Shown: positions 1-8,988 of the stretch, in pieces
Layout: each line of letters starts with the position of its first letter
How positions within the stretch are numbered: the stretch's first letter is position 1
Assembly: GCA_001724175.1 (NCBI GenBank)
Contig: MEDT01000050.1
Location: forward strand, 1-44,580
From: Cytophagaceae bacterium SCN 52-12
GTDB taxonomy: Bacteria; Bacteroidota; Bacteroidia; Cytophagales; Spirosomataceae
Length of the DNA stretch: 44,580 nucleotides
Reading direction: 5' to 3'
Made by a program: the position numbers and the translations under genes
The notes under the pieces: model-generated
What the model was told of the DNA's origin: nothing
What the model saw: the letters and a program-made list of their open reading frames with translations, nothing else
Databases searched by the model: none

Positions 1-785
1 ATGCCGTTCTCCTTGATCCGGAATACATCCCTTTTAGGTACCACCGTAATGATCGGCGCCAGGTCTTTCTGGGAAGGCTCCAGCCTCAATCTCCCTTTGG
101 TCCTTGCCTTGAACGGTTGGTCCTCCACATAAAAGTCGATATACCTGGCGCCCGCCCTGAGGATATTGAACTGGGCAACCGACGGCTCCCAGGTGATCTG
201 TCCCGCCTCAGTCATCTGCATTCCTTCAGGAAAAGTCTCGAGGACCGGCACAAACACATACGTATCGTTGTCAGGCTCCGAAACGCTGGAAGGGTCGATC
301 TTATACGTATTCTGGGTTTTTGCCTGCACGTAAAACGTTTTCAGCTCCTCGATAACGGGAGCACGATTGGTATGGACGACCTTGAATATCACCTCCTGGC
401 TGGCTACCTCATCTGCCGCGTTACGCGCCTCAAAAACAGTTGAAACCGCAACGGAATTAACCAGCCGGTCGGCAATATCGTACGGAGGGGTCCAGCTGAA
501 TACCCCGGTAAGGGAATCTATCTTCATCCCGGGCGCCTCTCCTTTGGCGATGGAATAGATAATACTGCGGCTTTTCCCTCCGAGCGCCTTCACTTCAAAC
601 CCTATATGATCTCCTTCCTTAACCGTACTCCAGCCATAATTACTGGGCAAAACCAGCCTGAGGGGTTCTGTAGACAACGAATCTTTCCCCCTGCTCCCCG
701 TATCCTGCCCGAAAGATTCTATTGATACTCCAAAATACCCAACCGCAAGCAACAAACAAACAATTGCAGCTTTTCCGGCATTCAT
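1..785 (-). CDS. Exported protein with Ig-like (He_PIG) domains, 3' part missing
   Basis: I translated this frame by hand: it is open from ATG at 783-785 to the window edge, about 261 codons, with no stop. The start MNAGKAAIVCLLLAVGYFG looks like a signal peptide. Around residues 75-100 the pattern GMKIDSLTGVFSWTP is typical of putative Ig (He_PIG) domains. A second unit begins at NRAPVIEELKTFYV and contains GQITWEPS, the equivalent core. It is the last visible gene downstream of the bamA/skp series, with a 187-bp gap to the preceding skp-like gene, so co-transcription is uncertain. It is probably a periplasmic or surface protein; no enzyme motif is visible. The plus-strand frames in this stretch are antisense shadows. 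The C-terminus, where a T9SS signal or anchor would be, is outside the window. Confidence 0.8.
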   Translation of the reverse strand, partial: MNAGKAAIVCLLLAVGYFGVSIESFGQDTGSRGKDSLSTEPLRLVLPSNYGWSTVKEGDHIGFEVKALGGKSRSIIYSIAKGEAPGMKIDSLTGVFSWTPPYDIADRLVNSVAVSTVFEARNAADEVASQEVIFKVVHTNRAPVIEELKTFYVQAKTQNTYKIDPSSVSEPDNDTYVFVPVLETFPEGMQMTEAGQITWEPSVAQFNILRAGARYIDFYVEDQPFKARTKGRLRLEPSQKDLAPIITVVPKRDVFRIKENG

Positions 786-972
786 AGTGAACTTGCTTAA
801 ATGTGACATAGGATAGTTAACACCACATTAACGTTTTTTTGTCTATACAAGTATCAAAACCTGTTCCGTTAGACCTGAAAATAGTAAATATCCAATAACA
901 CGCATGCACAGTGCAAGCCCTTCCATCCTGCTTTACTTGTCGTAAAATCCGCTCAAGGGCCTGCAAACGGCG

Positions 973-1524
973 TTATCTGGTAACGGTTACCCCTAATTTC
1001 TTTAACACCAAATCGGTGATATCCGTTTCTTTCGATCCTGAATATAACAATATCGGGTTTCCGACCGCTCCTGTATCACCGTTGAGAATGTACATATATC
1101 CCTGTTCCTTCCCTACATCGCTTATAGCTTTGTTGACTTTTTCAAAGAGAGGCTTAAACAGAGCCTGCTGTTTATCCATGAAAGTAGTTTCGGATTTCCC
1201 CTGCAGTTCCCGCAGCTCGGTCTGCAGCTTCTGGAGGTCTGCTTCGGTTGTTTCCCGAACGGCCTGGCTCATCGATTGACCACTGGCCTGGTACCGTTCC
1301 ATCTTTTCCTCAAACACCTTAGACTTTTCCTGAAGGACCTTCTCAAGCTGCGTTTTTACAGTTTCAAGCTCGGTCTGGACCTTTTTTGTCTCCGGCAGCT
1401 GACTTAAAATATAAGTGGAACTTGTGTGCCCTACCTTTACGGCGGCTCCTCCACCCTGGCCTATTGCAGGCTTCACTCCGGAGAGCGCCACAAAAAAAGC
1501 AATTAAAAAAGATATTTTTTTCAT
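973..1524 (-). CDS. Skp/OmpH-family periplasmic chaperone, third paralogue
   Basis: A protein of 183 residues with a signal peptide (MKKISFLIAFFVALSGVKPA) followed by a long charged coiled-coil segment (about residues 45-120), the organisation of the Skp/OmpH family, whose trimers hold unfolded outer-membrane proteins in the periplasm. The C-terminal motif GYMYILNGDTGAVGNPILLYSG closely parallels the second paralogue at 1629-2234. I chose the ATG at 1524 because the 15 residues upstream would put non-signal sequence in front of a perfect signal peptide. It lies 104 bp downstream of the second paralogue and is probably in the same transcript as bamA. Family assignment is firm; its role relative to the other two copies is unknown. 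Confidence 0.88.
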   Translation of the reverse strand: MKKISFLIAFFVALSGVKPAIGQGGGAAVKVGHTSSTYILSQLPETKKVQTELETVKTQLEKVLQEKSKVFEEKMERYQASGQSMSQAVRETTEADLQKLQTELRELQGKSETTFMDKQQALFKPLFEKVNKAISDVGKEQGYMYILNGDTGAVGNPILLYSGSKETDITDLVLKKLGVTVTR

Positions 1525-1628
1525 TTTTAGCAGGCTTAACAAGCAATAAAGCGAGGCGAAAAACCGCATCGCTTTATTGTTGCTGTGAACAATATTTTCA
1601 ACAATGGTTAACCCGGCGAAGCCGTTAT

Positions 1629-2234
1629 TTACTTAGGCTTATTTCCTGCCGGAGCTGCCGGCTGCGTGGCGGCGGGCTTGGCCTCAGTAGCGGCTGCGGC
1701 TTTCGGATCTACTCCCAGCTTGGTCAGTACCAGATCCGTCACATTATATTCCTCAGATCCGACATAAAGCAGCACCGGATTGGTATTTTGACCGGTATCG
1801 CTGTTGATGATGTACAGGTAGCCGTGCTCTTTCCCGACGTCACTTATGGCCGTACTGATTTTATCCAATACCGGGGTCAGCAGCGATTGCTGCTTCTGCA
1901 TGAGCGACTGCTGTGAATTGGTCTGCAGATCTTCTATTGATTTCTGAAGATTCTGAAGCTCTCTTTCGCTGTCGGCACGCAGAACCTCGTTCATATTCTG
2001 CGCATTTTTCTGATATTTATCGAGTTTATCCTGAAATTCTTTAATCTTATCCTGAATGCTCTTTTCAAACTGAGCCCTTGTGACTTCCAGCTCATTTTGT
2101 ATTTTCTTGGCATCAGGAAGCCTACCCAGAATAACATCTACGTCAGTATACCCGATTTTGGTAGGCGTCTGGGCCATTAAAGGACTCACCAAAGAAGCAA
2201 CGAGTGCCACTAACGCAAAAACTGTTTTTTTCAT
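1629..2234 (-). CDS. Skp/OmpH-family periplasmic chaperone, second paralogue
   Basis: A protein of 201 residues: signal peptide MKKTVFALVALVASLVSPLMAQ, then KIGYTDVDVILGRLPDAKK (the usual Bacteroidota Skp start), a coiled-coil region about residues 50-120 rich in Q, K and E, and a conserved tail GYLYIINSDTGQNTNPVLLY. The last 20 or so residues are a low-complexity Ala/Pro/Lys tail (AAAATEAKPAATQPAAPAG) that the neighbouring paralogues lack. It sits between two other Skp-like genes downstream of bamA, consistent with a dedicated outer-membrane protein assembly operon. No unusual start signal is visible. Confidence 0.9.
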   Translation of the reverse strand: MKKTVFALVALVASLVSPLMAQTPTKIGYTDVDVILGRLPDAKKIQNELEVTRAQFEKSIQDKIKEFQDKLDKYQKNAQNMNEVLRADSERELQNLQKSIEDLQTNSQQSLMQKQQSLLTPVLDKISTAISDVGKEHGYLYIINSDTGQNTNPVLLYVGSEEYNVTDLVLTKLGVDPKAAAATEAKPAATQPAAPAGNKPK

Positions 2235-2402
2235 TTGTTCTTATCTAAAAATGGTTGTTACTGGTTCAAAACTAGCGGAATATATTGTTAAAAGCTCCAA
2301 AGTTAATCTCTTTCCTGCAATTATCCGCTTTCGCCGGTTGCTATCCCGCAAATTCCGGCTTCCTGCCGTCTGCTCCGCTTTGCACTGCTGCCGGCAGGCC
2401 TG

Positions 2403-2960
2403 TTACTGTTTCGGCGGTGCTTTGACACCCGAGTTCGCAGTAGGTTTAAGGTCTATGCCCAATTCTTCCAGGACATAATCCGTGTAGTCGTGCCTGGGGT
2501 TGGTATAAACCAGCACGAAATCACTCGACTTGTCTATGATCATATCGAGCTTGCGCTGGGCAGCCACCTTATCCAACGCGCGCTGCACCTTATCCATTAC
2601 ATCTTTCATCAGCTCCTTTTTCTTCTGGAAAAGGTGCCCGTTCATCCCGAAAACCTTGTTGTTATATTCCCTGGTTTCCAGCTCCTTCTCGCGGATCGCA
2701 TCCTGTCTTTTCCTTTTCAGCTCGTCGGTCAGAAGGACCTCCTCCGCCATCAGCTCTCTCTGCATCCCGTCAATGGCGGCAAGCTTTTCCTGTATTTCCC
2801 GCGCCCAGTTTTCCGAAAGACGATCTATTTCCGCCTGCGCCGCAGCATATTCCGGTAGCTTGCTCATGATAAACTCCATGTCCACGTAACCGAATTTCTG
2901 AGCGGAAGCGGTACCGGCGAGAAACGCCAGCAAAACTAGTGAAATTAATGTTTTATACAT
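2403..2960 (-). CDS. Skp/OmpH-family periplasmic chaperone, first paralogue
   Basis: A protein of 185 residues with signal peptide MYKTLISLVLLAFLAGTASAQ and the family signature KFGYVDMEFIMSKLPEY, followed by a charged coiled coil (about residues 40-125) and a C-terminal segment DMIIDKSSDFVLVYTNPRHD. It lies directly after bamA (60 bp), the common Bacteroidota arrangement, and is the copy most likely to serve BamA substrates. Its sequence differs more from the other two copies than they do from each other, suggesting the second and third arose by a later duplication. The ATG at 2960 is the only start that gives an intact signal peptide. Confidence 0.9.
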   Translation of the reverse strand: MYKTLISLVLLAFLAGTASAQKFGYVDMEFIMSKLPEYAAAQAEIDRLSENWAREIQEKLAAIDGMQRELMAEEVLLTDELKRKRQDAIREKELETREYNNKVFGMNGHLFQKKKELMKDVMDKVQRALDKVAAQRKLDMIIDKSSDFVLVYTNPRHDYTDYVLEELGIDLKPTANSGVKAPPKQ

Positions 2961-3020
2961 GATTCGTGATATTATTTTAGAATCAATAAAAACGGGATCT
3001 TGTCCGAAAAATTGTGCAGG

Positions 3021-5627
3021 CTATCTCAGCTGCTGACCGATCGTGAAATGAAACTGGCCGCCGCTCGGCTTGTTCCGTCCCTGTATGCTGTCAAAACCAT
3101 ACCCCCAGTCGATCCCAAGCAGACCGAAAGCAGGCATGAAGATACGGGCGCCAAACCCGGCAGACCTCTTGATATCGAAGGGGTTATAATCCTTATAATT
3201 ATCCCAGTTATTTCCCCCTTCAGCAAAAGTCAGCAGGAAGATGGTCGCCTGAGGGTTGAGCGAAACCGGGTAGCGGAGCTCCATCACGTACTTATTGTAC
3301 ACCACACCGCCGCCGCCCCTCGGAACGATATTACTGGCGTTCGTCAGCGCCCCCACGGCCCGGTCCTCATATCCCCTGAGACCGATGATATCCTGGTCGG
3401 CCATGACAAACATACCCTGTCCGGCAAGCCCCGACCCCCCTACTATAAACCGCCCGAACGGACTTATCGGGTTCTTCGAGTTGTAATTACCCAGGAAGCC
3501 CATATGAGCCCTTGTATTGAGCACGAGCTTGCCCGTAATGGTAGCAAACCAGCTGGCGTCAAACATCCATTTATGGTATTCTATCCATTGGAAACGATCG
3601 TTCTGATCTGCAAACTCCTTCTTGCGGAAAGCCGAATAAGGCGGCGTCAGCGTAGCGCTGAGGCTGAAGGACGATCCCGAGCGGGGGTACTGGAAATCAC
3701 TCAGCGTATTACGCGAAAGCGTCGTGTTGAAAGTGATGTTGTTTGAGTGCCCGTTGTTGTAGCCGATGCTGAAGAAATCGAGGCTGTCGAGCGTATAGCG
3801 CTGCAGCGACAGCGCATGCGTCAGCTGCATGAAGCGGTCGGGCGCTTTCAGCCTTTTCCCGAGAGAGAAGGTGATCCCGTTGTTGTAATAAGCTCCCCGG
3901 TAGCTCAGCTGACCGCCTGTATAGATATTCCGGTAGTCTGTCATCCGGTACACGGTACGCGTCAGCGCCACCCCGAAATTGATAGGCTTCTTACCGCCCA
4001 GCCATGGCTCGCTGAACGAGAGGGAATAAGTCTGGAACTGCCGCCCGTTGGCCTGGAACCTGACGGCAAGCTTTTGCCCGTCTCCGGAAGGAAGCGGCCT
4101 CCAGGTCGACCTGTTGGGGATATTCCGGATAGAGAAATTGTTGAATACGAGCCCCAGCGTTCCTACAAACCCGATATAGCCGCCCCATCCTCCGGAGAGC
4201 TCGATCTGGTCGGAAGGCTTTTCCTCGACGGTATACTCGATATCGACCGTTCCGTCAGCCTGGCTGGGGATGGGATTGATCTGGATTTTCTCGGGGTCGA
4301 AATATCCCATCTGCGCCAGCTGCCGCTGGGTGTTGATCAGGTCTGTCTTGCTGAACTTCTGTCCCGGCAGGGTCATCAGCTCCCTCAGCACCACGCGGTC
4401 GCTTGTCTTGGTGTTCCCGTTAAGAATGATCCTGTTGATGGTGGCCTGCTTTCCTTCAAACATACGCATCTCGATATCGATCGAATCCCCCTCTACGGCT
4501 CTTTCTACGGGTGTTACCCTGAAATACAGGTAGCCGTCGTCCATATAAAGCGAGCTGACGTCATTTCCAGGGATACCGTTGATCCGCTTTTCAAGGTCCT
4601 CGGGATTATAAACGTCGCCCTTTTCGACGCCGAGCCGCTGCGAGAGGTAGGCGCTGGGCCAGAGGTAGTTCCCGTTCCAGGTAATGTCCCTGTAATAATA
4701 TTTGGGCCCTTCCTCCACGTTCAGCTTCACCCTGATCGTTCCCTTGTTTTCGTCCTTCCATACCGAGTCTGAGACAATGGTAGCATCCCTGAAACCGTTT
4801 TTCCGGTAATAGGCGATCAGCTTTTCCTTGTCTTCGTCGTATTTTTTGGGGATATATTTCGAAGGAGACCAGAACCGGTAAAATATCTTTTCCTTAGTCC
4901 CTTTCAGTCTCTTTTTCAGCTTCTTATCAGACACCAGCTGGTTCCCTTCAATATCGATGTCGGAAATACGGACCTTTTTACCCCTGTCGATATTAAAATT
5001 GAGGGTAGCCTGACCCCGGGTGGTATCGGGAATCTGTACTACCTTGACAGCGGTATTATAGTACCCTTTATCCTGGTAATGCTTCTTGATGAGCAGCTGC
5101 GTATTCTTGATCACAGTCGGGGTGATAACCCTTCCTTTGATCAGCTTTACTTTATCGTTCAGGGTCTCACGCTGTCCTTTTTTGATGCCGGAAAATGTAA
5201 CCTGGTAGAGACGGGGGCGCTCCTTGATATGGATATTCAGCCATACCTTGTTCCCCTCTACCCGCGTCGCCTGGATCTCGACGTCGTCGAGCGTTCCGAA
5301 GTCCATCATTTTTTTGATAGCAGAAGGAATGGGCAGGCCGGGGATCCTGATCTTGTCCCCTGTCCGGAGGCCGGAGATAGAGACCATCGAGTTCGGATCG
5401 AGAAACTGGGTCCCGGAAACCGTCACATCGGCAATTTCATATTCCTGGGGATTCGTATAGTCCATCAGGTTGGCCGCCGGAGCCGCCTGCGGGGCCTGAG
5501 TCTGCCTCCGCGAGCCGATCCCCACCCTCTGGCCAAAACCATCGCTGCATACCATCATTCCGACCAACACCAATATCAAACCCCTCCCCGATAACCCCGA
5601 GTAAAACTTCTTCTTTGAGCTTATCAT
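3021..5627 (-). CDS. bamA: BamA outer-membrane protein assembly factor
   Basis: An Omp85-family protein of 868 residues that inserts beta-barrel proteins into the outer membrane. After a signal peptide ending near SDGFGQ (residue 33) comes a Gln/Ala-rich linker, then a series of POTRA repeats (starting YEIADVTVSGTQFLD; later NRIILNGNTKTSDRVVLREL) up to about residue 475, then the C-terminal barrel beginning DQIELSGGWGG. The length fits the family. The tail reads GGQFHFTIGQQLR: it has the alternating aromatic beta-signal but ends in Leu-Arg rather than the Phe usual for many outer-membrane barrels. Its start overlaps the uppS stop by 4 bp (ATGA), indicating translational coupling, and skp-like genes follow. 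Confidence 0.96.
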   Translation of the reverse strand: MISSKKKFYSGLSGRGLILVLVGMMVCSDGFGQRVGIGSRRQTQAPQAAPAANLMDYTNPQEYEIADVTVSGTQFLDPNSMVSISGLRTGDKIRIPGLPIPSAIKKMMDFGTLDDVEIQATRVEGNKVWLNIHIKERPRLYQVTFSGIKKGQRETLNDKVKLIKGRVITPTVIKNTQLLIKKHYQDKGYYNTAVKVVQIPDTTRGQATLNFNIDRGKKVRISDIDIEGNQLVSDKKLKKRLKGTKEKIFYRFWSPSKYIPKKYDEDKEKLIAYYRKNGFRDATIVSDSVWKDENKGTIRVKLNVEEGPKYYYRDITWNGNYLWPSAYLSQRLGVEKGDVYNPEDLEKRINGIPGNDVSSLYMDDGYLYFRVTPVERAVEGDSIDIEMRMFEGKQATINRIILNGNTKTSDRVVLRELMTLPGQKFSKTDLINTQRQLAQMGYFDPEKIQINPIPSQADGTVDIEYTVEEKPSDQIELSGGWGGYIGFVGTLGLVFNNFSIRNIPNRSTWRPLPSGDGQKLAVRFQANGRQFQTYSLSFSEPWLGGKKPINFGVALTRTVYRMTDYRNIYTGGQLSYRGAYYNNGITFSLGKRLKAPDRFMQLTHALSLQRYTLDSLDFFSIGYNNGHSNNITFNTTLSRNTLSDFQYPRSGSSFSLSATLTPPYSAFRKKEFADQNDRFQWIEYHKWMFDASWFATITGKLVLNTRAHMGFLGNYNSKNPISPFGRFIVGGSGLAGQGMFVMADQDIIGLRGYEDRAVGALTNASNIVPRGGGGVVYNKYVMELRYPVSLNPQATIFLLTFAEGGNNWDNYKDYNPFDIKRSAGFGARIFMPAFGLLGIDWGYGFDSIQGRNKPSGGQFHFTIGQQLR

Positions 5628-6382
5628 TCTGCTTTTGTCACTAATTCCTTTATTTGATCACCTGTTTTCCCGAATCTCCGCTCCCGGCCCTGGTAAGAAA
5701 TGATTGCCTCATGCAAATGCTTTTTTCTGAAATCAGGCCACAACAGGTCGTTATAAACATACAGTTCGGCATAAGCCAGCTGCCATAACATAAAGTTGCT
5801 GATCCGGAAATCGCCCCCGGTCCTCAGCATGAGGTCTACGTCGGGCCAGCCTCCCGTAGAAAGCTTTGCTGCAAAAAGATGCTCATTTATGTCTTCAGGT
5901 TGCATGGTCCCGGCCATAACTTCTTCCGCGATCTGCTTCGCCGCCTGTACGATATCCCATTTCCCGCTGTAACCCAACGCGAGCGTCAGGTTGAGCCCTG
6001 TATTATTTTCCGTCTTCCTGATCCCCTCCCGCAGCTCTTTCTGCGACCGCTCCGGAAGTTTCCCGAGTTCGCCGATGGTCCGCAGCCTCACGTTATTTTT
6101 CAAAAGCGTAGGCAGCTCTTCTCTTATGGTATACACGAGAAGCTCCATCAGGGCTTTCACCTCATATTTCGGCCGGTTCCAGTTTTCGGTTGAAAATGCA
6201 TAGAGGGTCAGGTATTCCACACCAAGTTCCGCGCAACCTTCCGTTACTTCACTTACAGAAGTAATAGCGCTTTTATGCCCGAAAATCCTGGCCGCTCCCT
6301 GCTTTTGTGCCCAACGACCGTTCCCGTCCATGATCACGGCAATATGTCGTGGAAGATTCTTATCATCTATAAGTTCTTTCAT
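5624..6382 (-). CDS. uppS: Isoprenyl transferase (undecaprenyl diphosphate synthase)
   Basis: A cis-prenyltransferase of 252 residues that makes undecaprenyl diphosphate, the lipid carrier for peptidoglycan and other surface polymers, from farnesyl and isopentenyl diphosphates. The family signature HIAVIMDGNGRWAQKQG lies at residues 13-29, with the catalytic Asp of MDGNGRWA. The C-terminal substrate motif is DLMLRTGGDFRISNFMLWQ, with the usual LAYAELY. It is the first gene of the minus-strand envelope operon and is coupled to bamA by an ATGA overlap. The 355 bp upstream contain no recognisable TAnnTTTG element on this strand. Confidence 0.96.
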   Translation of the reverse strand: MKELIDDKNLPRHIAVIMDGNGRWAQKQGAARIFGHKSAITSVSEVTEGCAELGVEYLTLYAFSTENWNRPKYEVKALMELLVYTIREELPTLLKNNVRLRTIGELGKLPERSQKELREGIRKTENNTGLNLTLALGYSGKWDIVQAAKQIAEEVMAGTMQPEDINEHLFAAKLSTGGWPDVDLMLRTGGDFRISNFMLWQLAYAELYVYNDLLWPDFRKKHLHEAIISYQGRERRFGKTGDQIKELVTKAE

Positions 6383-6737
6383 TCAACGGATGACTCTTAC
6401 CGAAGTCGGAGCCTCAAAGACTCTTCTACGCAATTCCTGGTTAATTTGTTACACATTACCCTGTAAAAATAAAGACATTGCAAAAAATGCGCCAGCCGTA
6501 ATTTCCAGAGCAAACAAAAAATGTGGTGCAAGTTAGGAATAAGTATAACCTCATCAAAACGAATCTGAAAACACATTCAGAAACGCGCCGGGCCGGACGT
6601 ACGTTTCTCCATTGAAAATCGTCGGGGAGCCTGCGCCGGCAGGAAACGCTTTATCAGATTTTTTAAGTATTGCCGGGCCTTAAGAATACAGAATTGCCTA
6701 TTTTTACGTTTTGGTTTCGTAGAAATTTTACAGGACT
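6383..6737. other. Divergent intergenic region between uppS and the SprE-like gene
   Basis: This 355-bp stretch separates divergent transcription units. I see no tRNA, no convincing ORF and no perfect Bacteroidota -7 element on either strand; TACGTTTTG at 6705-6713 is one base longer than TAnnTTTG and has no good -33 partner. A small GC-rich hairpin (CCTGC-GCCG-GCAGG, about 6630-6645) followed by an AT-rich run is present. Both promoters are expected here, but I cannot place them. Confidence 0.4.
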
Positions 6738-8960
6738 TTGTATAACGGGGATAAACTTTGGAGTAACGGAAACGGTTTGATTAACCAATGCCTGGTTATT
6801 CTTTTTACCGGTCTTGTACTTTTTTCCTGCTCGCAATACAGCCAGAAGCCCGCCAGTATTGCCTTCCATAACTTTTCCGCCAATTACAACGCGTATTATA
6901 TTGCCAGGGCCAACCTGGATTCGGCCGAGCTCGGAATCGCACAGGCTTATAAAGAGAACCCCAACCTGCTTTTGCCGATCCTTATTCCCATAGATTCGGT
7001 AGCGGCCCGTCCTTTCAAAAAAAACCTGGACGAAGTAGTCAAAAACGCCTCGATCATCGCGGAAAAGCACCAGAACAGCAAATGGCTCGACAACAGCTAC
7101 ACGCTTCTCGGCAAAGCGCGCTTCTACCTCGGTCAGTGGGAAGACGGCATAGAAGCGCTCCGTTATGTGCTGGCGAAAAGCGACGATGAGAACGACAAAA
7201 ACGAAGCCCTCACCTTCCTGATGAGAGGCTACGTCGAAAAAAAGGAATACAACAATGCGCTGAGCGTCGCGGAATACCTGCGGCAGCAACCCTTATCGCC
7301 CGGGGCCACTATCGACTTCTATCTCACCAAAGCCTACCTGCACCAGAAAACGGAAGAATACCTCACCGCGGTGGCCATCCTGGAAGAAACACTGCCCCTG
7401 CTGGGCAGATCGCCGCTTAAAGCACGCGTTCACTACATAGCAGGACAGCTTTACGACCTGCTCGACAAGCCGCAGGCGGCTAACCAGCACTATGCGCGGG
7501 TCGCCAAAAACAAGCCGCACTACGACCTGTCCTTTTTTGCGAAAATGAACTCCCTGCAAAACCGTATCCTGCTCAATCCCTCTGCAGGCATTGAGGATGT
7601 CGGTTTCCAGAAAATGCTGAAGGACAGGAAGAATGCCGATCTCAAAGACAAGATCTACTTTACCATGGGAAAGCTCGCCGAGCAGAAAGGCGACTATCCG
7701 CAGGCGCTGGAATACTTCGGCAAAGCTGCCAGAGCGACCGGCCTGAACACGGCCCAGGTGCCCTATACGTACCTGGAAATGGCTCGTATCTATACAGACA
7801 GGCTGATGCAGTTTGAGCCGGCAAAGGCTTATTTCGACAGCGCCATGGCCCTTATGCCTCCCAAAGATCCTTCTTATCTGCAGCTTACCGAAAGGAAGAA
7901 ATTCCTCGACCAGTTTGTTGCCCATATGACGGTCATCCGTACGGAAGACAGTCTTCAGGTCCTGGCCGCGCTCAGCTCCGCTGAGCTGAATGACCGTGTC
8001 GACATGATCATCGCCGATCAGCAGAAAGCGAGGAAAGCTGCCTTTGAGAAAGAGCAGGCGGCGATCGCAAAAGCTAAAAAAGACGATGCATCGGCGGCCT
8101 CGGTCCCCGCTTCCGGACCGCGTTGGCAGCTCTATGACCCTTCGCAAATCAGCCTGGGGAAATCCGAATTCTCCAGGAAGTGGGGCAACCGGAAGCTGGA
8201 AGATAACTGGCGCCGTACCAATAAATCGGGGGGGCTCCCGGATGCGCCTGACCTGGCCGCTGCCGATTCCTTAAAGCAGGATTCGGCTTCTGCCGCAGCC
8301 GGGGCCGAATTCAGGGAAATCCTGAAAGGTTCCGATGAATGGCTTGCGATTCATGCATCCCTGATAAGGAATGTCCCCCTGACAGATTCCGCGATGGTGG
8401 CATCCCACAGCAGGAAAGAAGATGCGCTGTATAACCTGGGCAAGATGTACTGGACCAACCTGAAAGAGCCTAAAAATGCCGTTACCACTTTTACCCGCCT
8501 GCTGAAAGAATACCCGGAGACCGAATTCCGGCAGGAAGCGTATTACATCATCTACCTGGCCCTGCCCGACGACGACCCTTCCAGGGAAAGCTGGAAAAAC
8601 AGGCTGACGGCCGAATTCCCGAACTCCACCTATGTGAGGCTCCTCAACACCAGCGCATCGGGAACACCCGACAGCCCGGCGGAAAAAGTATATGAAAAAA
8701 TATATTCCCTTTATACTTCCGGCAGGTCGGAAGAAGCGCTCCGGGAGCTCGATAATACGATCGCTATTTATCGTGATCATGAAATGATCGACCGGTTCGC
8801 GCTGCTGCGCCTGTTTATTGTCGGGAAATCGGAAGGGGTAAAAGCGTACAAGGATGCCATTCTTGACTTTATGAGACTTTATCCGGAAAGCAAATATATA
8901 CCCCGTACAAAAGAGATGCTTGCCGTGGCCGAGCAGGCCGCGCTGCTGCCGGAAAAGTAA
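6738..8960 (+). CDS. PorW/SprE-like TPR lipoprotein, putative type IX secretion component
   Basis: A lipoprotein of up to 740 residues: a hydrophobic stretch LVILFTGLVLFSC ends in a lipobox Cys, followed by FHNFSANYNAYYIARANLD. This resembles the post-Cys region of PorW/SprE, T9SS lipoproteins needed for secretion and gliding in Bacteroidota. TPR-like helical repeats follow (for example KARFYLGQWEDGIEALRYVL, and MGKLAEQKGDYPQALEYFGKA near residue 310), with more near the C-terminus (NLGKMYWTNLKEPKNAVTTF). No ATG precedes the signal sequence; the frame opens at TTG 6738, and a second TTG at 6777 would give a shorter signal peptide preceded by GGAG. The true start is unresolved. A generic TPR lipoprotein remains possible. 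The PBP gene follows after 28 bp. Confidence 0.72.
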   Translation: MYNGDKLWSNGNGLINQCLVILFTGLVLFSCSQYSQKPASIAFHNFSANYNAYYIARANLDSAELGIAQAYKENPNLLLPILIPIDSVAARPFKKNLDEVVKNASIIAEKHQNSKWLDNSYTLLGKARFYLGQWEDGIEALRYVLAKSDDENDKNEALTFLMRGYVEKKEYNNALSVAEYLRQQPLSPGATIDFYLTKAYLHQKTEEYLTAVAILEETLPLLGRSPLKARVHYIAGQLYDLLDKPQAANQHYARVAKNKPHYDLSFFAKMNSLQNRILLNPSAGIEDVGFQKMLKDRKNADLKDKIYFTMGKLAEQKGDYPQALEYFGKAARATGLNTAQVPYTYLEMARIYTDRLMQFEPAKAYFDSAMALMPPKDPSYLQLTERKKFLDQFVAHMTVIRTEDSLQVLAALSSAELNDRVDMIIADQQKARKAAFEKEQAAIAKAKKDDASAASVPASGPRWQLYDPSQISLGKSEFSRKWGNRKLEDNWRRTNKSGGLPDAPDLAAADSLKQDSASAAAGAEFREILKGSDEWLAIHASLIRNVPLTDSAMVASHSRKEDALYNLGKMYWTNLKEPKNAVTTFTRLLKEYPETEFRQEAYYIIYLALPDDDPSRESWKNRLTAEFPNSTYVRLLNTSASGTPDSPAEKVYEKIYSLYTSGRSEEALRELDNTIAIYRDHEMIDRFALLRLFIVGKSEGVKAYKDAILDFMRLYPESKYIPRTKEMLAVAEQAALLPEK

Positions 8961-8988
8961 AAATTGCAGAATTAGCTGATAATCGATT

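Noticed and set aside
117-558. Plus-strand frames at the left edge
   Set aside because: Antisense to the open minus-strand Ig-like gene, which has a signal peptide and He_PIG motifs.
3000-4772. Two long plus-strand frames
   Set aside because: Shadows of bamA; the minus-strand POTRA and barrel motifs are unambiguous.
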